DNA from: Nitrogeniibacter sp050293885
GTDB taxonomy: Bacteria; Pseudomonadota; Gammaproteobacteria; Burkholderiales; Rhodocyclaceae
Assembly: GCA_050293885.1 (NCBI GenBank)
Contig: JBNKNO010000013.1
Span: forward strand, 1-64,000
Length of the DNA stretch: 64,000 bases
Direction of reading: 5' to 3'
Position 1 is the stretch's first letter. Every line of letters starts with the position of its first letter. Both the position numbers and the translations under genes were made by a program. Below the pieces are notes generated by a model. The model worked only from the letters and a program-made list of their open reading frames with translations, searched no databases and was not told the DNA's origin. Of the stretch, positions 35,504 through 44,020 are shown piece after piece.

Positions 35504-36113
35504 TGCGTACTCCGGAAATGAACCGGGTGATTGCCCCGGCATCCTTGATTCCTTTTTCCGTCTCGACACCACTCGAGACATCGACCGCCCAAGGCTGAAT
35601 CCGTCTCACGGCCTCGCCGACATTGTCGGCATCCAGGCCACCGGAAAGGATCAACGGCGGCGCGAAATGTTCAGGGATAAGCGACCAGTCGAATACCTTG
35701 CCGCCTCCGCCATAACCCTCGACGAATGCATCGAGCAAGAAGCCGCGGGCCGACGGAAAACAAGCTGCGTATTCTACCAGATCGACCCCTTCGCGCATTC
35801 TCACCGCGCGGATGTAGGGACGATTGAAACGCTTGCAATCTTCTTCGGTTTCATCACCGTGAAATTGCAGCAACTGCAACGGCAGCGCCGCCAGCGCGGC
35901 CTCGACCTCGGCGGGCGCCGCGTTGACGAACAAGCCCACCGTGGTCACAAACGGCGGCACATGCGCCATCAGTGCGCGCGCCTGCGCGATGCTCACGTAG
36001 CGCGGGCTGGGCGGATAGAACACGAAACCGATGGCATCGGCACCGGCGGCGACCGCCGCTTGCACGTCCTCGACGCGGGTCAATCCACAGATTTTGATTC
36101 GGGTTCGTTGCAC
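35490..36113 (-). CDS. trpF: Phosphoribosylanthranilate isomerase
   Basis: A 207-residue TIM-barrel isomerase of tryptophan synthesis. The catalytic Cys is in RIKICGLTRVED and the catalytic Asp in GFLLDAF. The phosphate-binding loops LSGGLDADNV and VDVSSGVETEKGIKD are clear. A GTG start at 36111-36113 puts KICGLT at the usual distance from the N-terminus. This places the first 34 bases inside the end of truA, while its 3' end overlaps trpB by 14 bases. The anthranilate synthase genes are not in this window. Confidence 0.95.
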   Translation of the reverse strand: MQRTRIKICGLTRVEDVQAAVAAGADAIGFVFYPPSPRYVSIAQARALMAHVPPFVTTVGLFVNAAPAEVEAALAALPLQLLQFHGDETEEDCKRFNRPYIRAVRMREGVDLVEYAACFPSARGFLLDAFVEGYGGGGKVFDWSLIPEHFAPPLILSGGLDADNVGEAVRRIQPWAVDVSSGVETEKGIKDAGAITRFISGVRNADG

Positions 36114-36913
36114 GGCGACACCGTGGGCAGTTGCGGAGGACAGATGATACGCCCGCCCTGCGGTAGCGACCAACGGGCGGGGTACTCCACGCCACACAGG
36201 TAGAGCCCGTCGGGTGCGAATGTTGGCGCGGCCTTCGAGCGATCCTTGTGCGCGAGCAACTCCGCCACCCACGCCGGTGGGTGCTTGCCTTTGCCGACAT
36301 ACACCAGCGCACCGACGAGATTTCGAATCATGTGATGCAAGAAGGCGTCGGCACAGAAGTCGAACAGCCAGAAATCGCCCTGCCGCGACACCCGTGCATG
36401 GCGCACGGAGCGAACCGGTGACTTCGCCTGACAGGCCGCCGCGCGAAAAGCCGAGAAGTCATGCGTGCCGACCAATGACTGAGCGGCCTCAATCATCCGC
36501 GCGCCATCGAGTGGCAGGTGAAACCAGCCGACACGCCCGGCCAGCAACGCCGGACGCACCGGGGCGTTGAACAGCACGTAGCGATAGTGTCTCGCGGTCG
36601 CGGAAAACCGCGCGTGAAATGAGTCATCCACCGGGCACGCCCAGCGCACCGCCACGCTCGACGGCAAATGACTGTTGGTTCCGCGCACCCAAGCCGACAA
36701 GGGGCGAGACACGGGCGGATCGAAATGGGCGATCTGCGTGGTGGCGTGGACACCGGTGTCCGTTCGACCGGCACACACCACACTCACCGGTTCGCCGGCA
36801 ATGGTGCCCAGTGCGCGCGTCACGGCATCCTGCACCGTGCGCCCGTGCGGCTGCGTCTGCCAGCCCTCGAACGCATCGCCCGCATACTCGATTCCCAACG
36901 CAATCCGACTCAC
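36080..36913 (-). CDS. truA: tRNA pseudouridine(38-40) synthase
   Basis: A protein of about 277 residues that makes pseudouridine at tRNA positions 38-40. The catalytic Asp is in CAGRTDTGVHA. Family blocks LGIEYAGDAFEGWQ, ARHYRYVLFN and FLHHMIRNLVGALVYVG are present. I prefer GTG 36911-36913, which overlaps the upstream stop as GTGA. An in-frame GTG at 36925 would add 4 residues. The 3' end overlaps trpF by 34 bases. Confidence 0.96.
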   Translation of the reverse strand: MSRIALGIEYAGDAFEGWQTQPHGRTVQDAVTRALGTIAGEPVSVVCAGRTDTGVHATTQIAHFDPPVSRPLSAWVRGTNSHLPSSVAVRWACPVDDSFHARFSATARHYRYVLFNAPVRPALLAGRVGWFHLPLDGARMIEAAQSLVGTHDFSAFRAAACQAKSPVRSVRHARVSRQGDFWLFDFCADAFLHHMIRNLVGALVYVGKGKHPPAWVAELLAHKDRSKAAPTFAPDGLYLCGVEYPARWSLPQGGRIICPPQLPTVSPCNEPESKSVD

Positions 36914-37512
36914 CACAACCCCCACAGCACGGCGCCGACCAACAACCCGCCAAACGCAAGGCCATCGATTGGCCCGAAGCGTTGCGTATGAACGGCAATA
37001 TGCGCCGGTGCATCGCCGGATTCCGCTTCAAGAAACCACGCCCGCCAACCACTGCGCGTGACATCGACCGCGCGGAACACAAGCGTCAGTCGCACCGCGA
37101 TGCGCTCTGCCGAGACGCCCAGCGGCGCCAAGGGTGAAAAGATGGCGTGGAGCGCGCACACCAGGCGATCGTTTGACAGGCGCTCGAGCAGCCACGCAAC
37201 AAACGCCACCATCATCACCAAGCGGGTGCAATGCGCCACCCCGAGGGTGAGTCCGTCCCAGGTCAGCGGCAGCCAGGTCAAATGCGGCAGCACTTTCACG
37301 CCGGGCGTTGCTAGGCCAAACATGACGAGCGTCACCAACAGCAGAACGCGCACACGCTTCAACAGCCGGCGCATGCGCGGCCCGGCCGACAGTGTGGCGA
37401 CACAGACAACGCCCAGCGCGCCCCACCAGAAGAGCGGCGGCATCAGCGCCTGAAAGAAAACGGCGGCACTCGCCCAGAGGGAAAGCACCGCCGCCGGATG
37501 GAGCGACTTCAC
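36910..37512 (-). CDS. CbiQ/EcfT-like integral membrane protein
   Basis: A 200-residue protein with about five hydrophobic segments (roughly 5-22, 25-42, 54-72, 92-110 and 180-198) and a charged internal part, SAERIAVRLTLVFRAVDVTRSG. The start MKSLHPAAVLSLWASAAVFFQ, the RMRRLLKRVRVLLL amphipathic stretch and the overall layout resemble the transmembrane T-component of energy-coupling-factor transporters. The conserved ARG/ARS coupling motifs and a neighbouring ATPase or S-component are absent. It uses a GTG start, 33 bases after fimV, and overlaps truA by 4 bases. The assignment is tentative; transport is not demonstrated. Confidence 0.55.
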   Translation of the reverse strand: MKSLHPAAVLSLWASAAVFFQALMPPLFWWGALGVVCVATLSAGPRMRRLLKRVRVLLLVTLVMFGLATPGVKVLPHLTWLPLTWDGLTLGVAHCTRLVMMVAFVAWLLERLSNDRLVCALHAIFSPLAPLGVSAERIAVRLTLVFRAVDVTRSGWRAWFLEAESGDAPAHIAVHTQRFGPIDGLAFGGLLVGAVLWGLW

Positions 37513-37545
37513 AGCTTATTCGGCGGCCATCGGCCGCCGTCCAGG

Positions 37546-40500
37546 TTATCCAAGCCGCGCCAGAATACTACGAGCCTGCTCCTGTTGGGTCGCATCGCCG
37601 TCACGCATCACTTCATCGAGCAACTCACGCGCGCCTTCGGCATCGCCCATTTCCTCGTAGGCTCTTGCCAACTCGAGCTTGGTATCGACCTCTTGATTCA
37701 ACTCGTCTTCGGCCGGCAGATCAGGCATGGCACGGCTGTCAGTCAGCGAGGTCACCACGCTCTTGGTGAGTGACGCCATCATCGCGTCCTCTTCCGCATC
37801 CACCGGCTGGGCGGCCGGCGACTGCTCGGTAAAGTTACCTTCGACATCGGTCACTTCGGGCACATCCGGTTCATCCACTGCCTCCGCTACCGGTGCCTCG
37901 GGTGCAGCGCTATCGAGCGACGGCGCTTCCTCAGCCTCGCCACTCTTCTCTTCTGCATCGGCACCTTCCAGATCGAGACTGATATCCGACAAATCGAGCG
38001 ACGTCGCCATCATGTCCTGCTCGGAACCCTCGCCTTTGTCATCATCAAGCTCGAAGTCGAAATCGAGCAAGCTGCCGTCGAAGTTGGTCTTTTCGAGATC
38101 CACCACCGCCATGTCGGCCGCTTCTTCCGCATCAGCGGCAGCCGCCGGCGCTTCGGACGGCTCAGGCTCGTTGAACGCTGACTGGAAATCGATGCCGCCC
38201 GATCGGGCGCCCACGTCGGTGGTCTCCAGATTCGCCTCTGGAGAAACGCCAGTCACGCTGGTTTCAGCCATCGAGTCGCCGGCCGGCGGGGGCTCGGACA
38301 GATCAAGATTGAATTCCAACGACGAATCGGCGGAATCGAATGACTCGTCGATTTCAACGCCATCCTCTTCGGTACTCGCCTGTTCGGCGGGCGCTTCGAC
38401 AGCATCGGCGGTCGAACCGTCGTCGAGATCAAGATTGAAGTCGAGATCACCCGTATCGAGTCCGAGCGCATCGTCTTCCGCAAGCGCCGGCGCTGGCGCG
38501 GCGGGTGCCTCGGCAACCCCTTGGAGGTCCGAATCGGTGAATTGATTGAGATCCCCCGGGATCGCCCACGTATCCTTGAGCTGAGACGGTGACGGCTCTT
38601 CCGTGGAGGGAATGGAGGTCGAAAAGTCGAGCGACTCGTCGAAGGACGCGTCCGCCGGCTCCTCGGTATCGACTGCACTTTCCTGCGCCGACGCTGCGCT
38701 GCCACCACCCCGCAACGCGGCGACTGCGGCGGCAGCCGCTGCCGCGCCGGTGGCGGCTACCGCGACACTGTTGTCAGCAGCAGTGTCACTCTCGCTCTCA
38801 CTCGGCGCTGACGGCGCGGTAAAGCCACCTTCGTCCGCAGCGCTCTCAGCGGCTTCGGGCATTGCCGAACGTGAGAACAGCGGATTGTCGGGATCGAGCT
38901 TGAGCCCCATCTCGACCGCCTTCTCCCAATCCTCGCCTTTCCCGCTGGTGACCGTGTAAAGCTCGGTCGCCGTGGTCTCGAACTGCTTGAGATTCTTCCG
39001 CTGCGCGTAAATCTCGAGGAGTTTCAGATGAACCGCGGTGCGTGAAGGATCAGCCTTCATCGCATCAAGGAGAATTTCCTCGGCTTGCGCGTCGCGGCCA
39101 TAGGCCATGTAGACATCCGCCTCGGCCACCGGATCGACCCCCTCGTCCGCATCGATTGCGGACAGGCCCGACTGACTGAAATCGGTCTGAATCAAGCTGC
39201 TGCTACCCGTATCGACGCTCTGCCCCCCCGTTTCGCCGAACACGGAGTTCTGGTCGGGCGGGAACACGGACGCCATCGCGGTATCGTTTGACGACTCGCC
39301 AGCCTTGTTCTTGCGGCTGCGATACAGGCCGAATCCGAGCAGTGCCAGCAAAGCGCCGCCAACGCCGTACAGTGCGGCGGGGTTCCCCATCACGCTGTCC
39401 AGCAGGCTGGGCTCTTGCGTCGGCATGGTCGGCATGGCCGGCTTGGGCGCCGGTGCCGGCTCTGCAGCAGGCGACGGCTCGACCGGCGGCGTGGGTTCAA
39501 CCGTGGGCGCGGCCTCTGTCGGCTGCTCGGCCTCTGGCGGCTTCACCAGTTCCTGCAGTTCCTTGTCGATCTCATCCTGCGCGCCGGCCGGCATGGCTGC
39601 ATCCGGCTTTTCTTCGGCAACGACCGGCGGCTCTGCCGGCGTCGGTTCCGGCATGGCGGGTGCCGGTTCGGCCACGGGTGCGGGCTCGACCACCGGCGCC
39701 GGCTCAACCGCCGCAGACGGTTCAGCCACGACGGGCGTCGGCTCTTCGGTCGGCATTTGAGCCGCGGGCGCTTCGGCCTTGGCCTGTTGCTGAAGCGCTG
39801 CGAGGTTCTCGTTCTTCAGCTCGATGAGTTTTTGCAACTCGGCGATGTTCTTCTCAAGCGCCGCCAGACGCTCGTTCGCGTCGGACAAGGCCTTGTCGCG
39901 CGTAACGATGTCTTCTTCGAGCGCTTGCAGCCGACGCGTGGATTCTTGCAGCGCGGCACTTTCACCCGCCACAGGCCCGGCTTCGGTCTTGGAAACCTTG
40001 ACCTGATCCTGGCTTTCGGATTCCGGCGACGGAGCCTCCTCAACCTTGGCGGTAATCTTGCCGGAGGTCGTTTGCGTTGTCTCGGAGGGTTCGGCCGGCG
40101 CCGACTCGGCAACCCGTGCGGCCACACGACGCCGATAAGCGTTGAAATCGGCTGCGTGCGCGATGACCTGCTGGCGCGCCTCGGCGCGCGGTACGGCAGC
40201 GGCGGCCTGCGCATCGGGGACGTTCAGGATGACGCCAGCGCGCAAGCGGTTGATGTTTTCATCGATAAAGGCTTCAGGATTGGCTCGGTACAGCGCGATC
40301 AGCATCTGATCCATGCTGACGCCTGCCGGCTTGTTCTGACGGGCAATCTTGCCCAGCGTATCGCCACGCTTCACACGATAGTCACCACCGCCGCCGATGG
40401 GACGGGCGGCCCGCGCGACGGGCTTGCTCACCGGAGCGCCGACTGCGGTCGCGGCCGCCGGGGCGGGCATATCGGGAGGATCGAGCAGGAACGTGTACTC

Positions 40501-40872
40501 GCGCAGCAGACGACCGGCCGACCAGTTGAGCTCAACCAGCATGTCGACAAACGGATCGTTGATGGGCTTCGTGCTGAGCAGCTTGAGGTAGGCCCGCTTG
40601 CCGCGCCGTTCGACCGACATGCGGATCGTTCCGAGCGCCGGCGCGTAGGCCACACCGGCATCCTTGAACGCGGTCGGCGCGGCAACGCCTGCCGTCATGG
40701 ACGTGAGCTCGTCCGAAGTGGCCGTCAACTCGATCTCGGCCCTTAGCGGCTGCCCCAAGGCACTGAGAACGGAAATACGACCCAAGCCGGCGGCATTCGC
40801 ACCGAGCGGCAATGCCGCGATGGTGGCCGCGATAAGCGTGGCCCGAAGTGAGGTCTTCTGGAAGGTATTCAA
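37546..40872 (-). CDS. fimV: FimV-like peptidoglycan-binding polarity/pilus-assembly protein
   Basis: About 1,108 residues. The signal peptide cleaves after GANA before AGLGRISVLSALGQPLRAEIEL, the FimV N-terminal domain. A LysM-like unit (YRVKRGDTLGKIA, about 165-240) should bind peptidoglycan. Next come a coiled coil (TRRLQALEEDI to LAALQQQ), a Pro/Glu/Ala-rich linker, one membrane helix (YGVGGALLALLGFGLY), a long acidic low-complexity cytoplasmic part, and a C-terminal TPR-like FimV motif (LELARAYEEMGDAEGARELL). In Pseudomonas it organises polar type IV pili and type II secretion. A TTG at 40870-40872 with GAGGA upstream is the likely start; it is not near any ATG in frame. Confidence 0.93.
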   Translation of the reverse strand: MNTFQKTSLRATLIAATIAALPLGANAAGLGRISVLSALGQPLRAEIELTATSDELTSMTAGVAAPTAFKDAGVAYAPALGTIRMSVERRGKRAYLKLLSTKPINDPFVDMLVELNWSAGRLLREYTFLLDPPDMPAPAAATAVGAPVSKPVARAARPIGGGGDYRVKRGDTLGKIARQNKPAGVSMDQMLIALYRANPEAFIDENINRLRAGVILNVPDAQAAAAVPRAEARQQVIAHAADFNAYRRRVAARVAESAPAEPSETTQTTSGKITAKVEEAPSPESESQDQVKVSKTEAGPVAGESAALQESTRRLQALEEDIVTRDKALSDANERLAALEKNIAELQKLIELKNENLAALQQQAKAEAPAAQMPTEEPTPVVAEPSAAVEPAPVVEPAPVAEPAPAMPEPTPAEPPVVAEEKPDAAMPAGAQDEIDKELQELVKPPEAEQPTEAAPTVEPTPPVEPSPAAEPAPAPKPAMPTMPTQEPSLLDSVMGNPAALYGVGGALLALLGFGLYRSRKNKAGESSNDTAMASVFPPDQNSVFGETGGQSVDTGSSSLIQTDFSQSGLSAIDADEGVDPVAEADVYMAYGRDAQAEEILLDAMKADPSRTAVHLKLLEIYAQRKNLKQFETTATELYTVTSGKGEDWEKAVEMGLKLDPDNPLFSRSAMPEAAESAADEGGFTAPSAPSESESDTAADNSVAVAATGAAAAAAAVAALRGGGSAASAQESAVDTEEPADASFDESLDFSTSIPSTEEPSPSQLKDTWAIPGDLNQFTDSDLQGVAEAPAAPAPALAEDDALGLDTGDLDFNLDLDDGSTADAVEAPAEQASTEEDGVEIDESFDSADSSLEFNLDLSEPPPAGDSMAETSVTGVSPEANLETTDVGARSGGIDFQSAFNEPEPSEAPAAAADAEEAADMAVVDLEKTNFDGSLLDFDFELDDDKGEGSEQDMMATSLDLSDISLDLEGADAEEKSGEAEEAPSLDSAAPEAPVAEAVDEPDVPEVTDVEGNFTEQSPAAQPVDAEEDAMMASLTKSVVTSLTDSRAMPDLPAEDELNQEVDTKLELARAYEEMGDAEGARELLDEVMRDGDATQQEQARSILARLG

Positions 40873-41065
40873 AACCGCATCCTCATGCTGGAGCACTACA
40901 TTGGAATGCGAACATATCATTATGGATATGCTGCATCAAGCCAGTATCCACTTTAAGTATCGTTTCCAATACCTTAAAACGGAAGGAATTTTCTTCCTGC
41001 TGGCTCCAGCCACGTCACTTGAGCGGTCTAACTTGTGTCATATCTGCCACACATTGGCAGAATTT

Positions 41066-41092
41066 CGCCCGGCGCAACAGCACCGCCGGGCG
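41066..41092 (-). terminator. Hairpin downstream of asd
   Basis: Perfect 9-bp arms CGCCCGGCG/CGCCGGGCG with a 9-base loop, beginning 8 bases after the asd stop on the minus strand. No T run follows, so it is either an inefficient terminator or an RNA-end stabiliser between asd and fimV. The remaining 40873-41065 holds no gene that I can recognise and presumably contains the fimV promoter. Confidence 0.5.
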
Positions 41093-41099
41093 CGACATT

Positions 41100-42218
41100 T
41101 TACCGTTCGAGCAAAATCCGCAACATACGGCGCAAGGGCTCGGCGGCACCCCAAAGGAGTTGATCGCCCACCGTGAAGGCGGAGAGGTATTCCCCCCCCA
41201 TCCCCATCTTGCGCAAGCGGCCGACCGGTACGGCAAGCGTGCCGGTCACGGCGGCCGGTGTCAGCTCGCGCATCGACAGCTCTCGCTCGTTGGGCACCAC
41301 TCTGACCGAGTCGTTGGCTTTTGCCAGCATGTCATTGACTTCGTCAAGGGGGACGTCTTTCTTTAATTTGATTGTCAGCGCCTGCGAGTGACAACGCATG
41401 GCACCCATGCGCACACACAGCCCGTCGATGACAACGGGATTGCCTTCGCGCCCGAGAATCTTGTTGGTTTCGGCCTGCCCTTTCCACTCTTCGCGACTCT
41501 GCCCATTGCCCAGATCGGTATCGATCCAGGGGATGAGCGACCCGGCAAGCGGCACGCCGAAATGATCGGCCGGGTAGTCGCTGTTGCGCAGCGCTGCCGC
41601 GACATTGCGGTCGATATCGAGAATGGCGGTCGCCGGGTCGTTGAGCGCATCGCCCGCGGCCGCGTTCAGGTAGCCCATCCCCTTGAGCAGTTCGCGCATG
41701 TGCTGCGCACCGCCACCGGAAGCTGCCTGATAGGTCATCGCCGTGGCCCATTCGATCAGGTCGTTCTGGAACAGGCCGCCAAGCGCCATGAGCATGAGAC
41801 TGACGGTGCAGTTGCCGCCGATGAAGTTGGTCACGCCACGGCTCAGCGCGTCGCGAATCACGCCATCGTTGACCGGATCGAGCACGATGATGGCGTCGTC
41901 GTTCATGCGCAACGCAGAGGCGGCGTCGATCCAGTAGCCCTTCCAGCCGGCGTCACGCAGGCGCGGAAAGATGGCCTTGGTGTAGTCGCCGCCCTGGCAG
42001 GTGACGATCACGTCCATTGCCTTGAGCGCATCGATGCTGTTGGCGTCCTGCAAGGCGGGAATGTCCTTGCCCACGTCCGGACCCGCACCGCCGGCATTGG
42101 AGGTGCTGAAGAACACCGGATCGATGTGTGCGAAGTCGTCTTCTTCGCGCATGCGCTGCATCAACACCGAGCCGACCATGCCACGCCAGCCGACCAGACC
42201 TACTCGCTTCATTGCCAT
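41100..42218 (-). CDS. asd: Aspartate-semialdehyde dehydrogenase
   Basis: A 372-residue enzyme of the Gram-negative Asd type, reducing aspartyl phosphate to aspartate semialdehyde for lysine, threonine and methionine. It begins KRVGLVGWRGMVGSVLMQRM (NADP loop). It has the active-site Cys in FIGGNCTVSLMLMALGG, and SQALTIKL near the C-terminal catalytic His. The ATG at 42218 has AGGA 7 bases upstream; an ATG two codons later is also possible. It is 32 bases after leuB. Confidence 0.98.
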   Translation of the reverse strand: MAMKRVGLVGWRGMVGSVLMQRMREEDDFAHIDPVFFSTSNAGGAGPDVGKDIPALQDANSIDALKAMDVIVTCQGGDYTKAIFPRLRDAGWKGYWIDAASALRMNDDAIIVLDPVNDGVIRDALSRGVTNFIGGNCTVSLMLMALGGLFQNDLIEWATAMTYQAASGGGAQHMRELLKGMGYLNAAAGDALNDPATAILDIDRNVAAALRNSDYPADHFGVPLAGSLIPWIDTDLGNGQSREEWKGQAETNKILGREGNPVVIDGLCVRMGAMRCHSQALTIKLKKDVPLDEVNDMLAKANDSVRVVPNERELSMRELTPAAVTGTLAVPVGRLRKMGMGGEYLSAFTVGDQLLWGAAEPLRRMLRILLER

Positions 42219-42250
42219 GTTGGTTTCCTGATTTCCTGATTCCGAATTCG

Positions 42251-43312
42251 TCAGAGTGCCGCCAGGACGGCGTCACCCATTTCTACCGTCCCGACCTTGC
42301 GCGTGCCGGCTTCGTGGATGTCGCCCGTGCGCAGCCCCTCGGCCAGCACTTTCTTGACGGCATTCTCGATGCGCACGGCCGCAGCCTCCTGGCTGAAGGT
42401 ATAGCGCAGCATCATCGCCACCGACAGAATCGTCGCCAGCGGATTGGCCAGTCCCTTGCCGGCAATGTCGGGCGCAGAGCCATGACACGGCTCGTACATG
42501 CCCTTGTTGTTCTCGTCGAGCGATGCCGACGGCAGCATGCCGATGGAGCCGGTGAGCATGGCCGCTTCGTCTGAGAGGATGTCGCCGAAAATGTTGCCGG
42601 TGACCACCACATCGAACTGCTTGGGGTTCTTCACCAACTGCATGGCGGCGTTGTCCACCAGCATGTGGCTCAGTTCCACGTCCGGATAGTCGGCCGACAG
42701 CTCGATCATCACGTCGCGCCACAACTGGGTGCATTCGAGCACATTCATCTTGTCCACCGAGCACAACTTGCGGTCACGCTTGCGGGCGATGTCGAACGCC
42801 ACCTTGCCGATGCGGCGGATCTCGCTTTCACTGTAGATCATGGTGTTGTAGCCAACACGCTCGCCATCGCGCATTTCGATGCCACGCGGCTGACCGAAAT
42901 AGATGTCGCCAGTCAGCTCACGCACGATCATGATGTCAAGCCCGGCCACCAGTTCGGGCTTCAGCGACGACGCGTTGGCCAGTTCCGGATACAGGATCGC
43001 GGGGCGCAGATTACCGAACAGATTCAGTTCCTTGCGAATACCCAGCAGGCCGCGCTCGGGGCGTTGATCACGCGGCAGGCTATCCCATTGCGGACCACCC
43101 ACGGCACCCAGCAGGACAGCATCGGCTGCCTTGGCGAGCGACAGTGTAGACGCCGGCAGCGGCACGCCCTCGGCATCCACCGCGCAACCACCTATGTTCG
43201 CTTCTTCCAGTTCGAACGCCAGGCCATCGCTGCGCAGCGCGTCGAGCACGCGCACCGCCTGGGCGGTGATTTCGGGGCCAATACCGTCACCCGGCAACAC
43301 ACAAATCTTCAT
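42251..43312 (-). CDS. leuB: 3-isopropylmalate dehydrogenase
   Basis: A 353-residue NAD-dependent oxidative decarboxylase of leucine synthesis. The N-terminus is KICVLPGDGIGPEI. LLGAVGGPQWD, VRELTGDIYFGQPRG and the C-terminal NAD site GSAPDIAGKGLANP are clear. ATG 43310-43312 is supported by GGAG upstream; an in-frame TTG at 43324 would add 4 residues. It is third in leuC-leuD-leuB-asd. Confidence 0.98.
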   Translation of the reverse strand: MKICVLPGDGIGPEITAQAVRVLDALRSDGLAFELEEANIGGCAVDAEGVPLPASTLSLAKAADAVLLGAVGGPQWDSLPRDQRPERGLLGIRKELNLFGNLRPAILYPELANASSLKPELVAGLDIMIVRELTGDIYFGQPRGIEMRDGERVGYNTMIYSESEIRRIGKVAFDIARKRDRKLCSVDKMNVLECTQLWRDVMIELSADYPDVELSHMLVDNAAMQLVKNPKQFDVVVTGNIFGDILSDEAAMLTGSIGMLPSASLDENNKGMYEPCHGSAPDIAGKGLANPLATILSVAMMLRYTFSQEAAAVRIENAVKKVLAEGLRTGDIHEAGTRKVGTVEMGDAVLAAL

Positions 43313-43357
43313 TTCAGTCTCCAACTGTCCGCGCGCCCAGCGTGCGCGGAATGCAAT

Positions 43358-43996
43358 TCATCGAAAATAGTAGGGGTGCTCGGCTTTGCGCTTGTCTTCG
43401 AAAGCGTGGATTTCGTCGGCATGCTGCAGGGTCAGACCAATGTCGTCCCAGCCGTTGAGGAGGCACTCCTTGCGGAACGGATCGACCTCAAAGGCGATCG
43501 CGTGGCCATCCGGGCGCGTGATCCGCTGCGCCAGCAGATCGACTTCCAACTTGTAGCCGGGCGCACTATCCACCTGTCCGAACAGCACATCGATCTCTGC
43601 CTTTGGCAGCACGATCGGCAGGATGCCGTTCTTGAAGCAGTTGTTGAAGAAAATGTCGGCAAAGGACTCGGCGACGATCACGCGAAAGCCGAAGTCCAGC
43701 AGCGCCCAGGGGGCGTGCTCACGGCTCGAACCACAGCCGAAGTTGGCCCGCGTGAGCAGCACTTCGGCGCCCCGGTAGCGCGGCTCGTTGAGCACGAATT
43801 TCGGATTCAGCGGCCGGTTGCTGTTGTCCACGCCCGGCTCACCACGATCCATGTAGCGCCATTCGTCGAACGCATTGGGGCCGAAGCCGGACCGCTTGAT
43901 CGACTTCAGAAACTGCTTCGGGATGATGGCGTCGGTATCGACGTTGTTGCGATCGAGCGGCGCCACGAGTCCATTGAGTGTCGTAAATTTCTGCAT
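43358..43996 (-). CDS. leuD: 3-isopropylmalate dehydratase small subunit
   Basis: A 212-residue swivelling-domain subunit that pairs with LeuC to isomerise 2- to 3-isopropylmalate. It begins MQKFTTLNGLVAPLDRNNVDTDAIIPKQFL. The substrate-binding motif NFGCGSSREHAPWAL is intact. Its start is 24 bases after leuC. Confidence 0.98.
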   Translation of the reverse strand: MQKFTTLNGLVAPLDRNNVDTDAIIPKQFLKSIKRSGFGPNAFDEWRYMDRGEPGVDNSNRPLNPKFVLNEPRYRGAEVLLTRANFGCGSSREHAPWALLDFGFRVIVAESFADIFFNNCFKNGILPIVLPKAEIDVLFGQVDSAPGYKLEVDLLAQRITRPDGHAIAFEVDPFRKECLLNGWDDIGLTLQHADEIHAFEDKRKAEHPYYFR

Positions 43997-44020
43997 GTTC
44001 TGTTTCTCCGCAGCCGCCGT

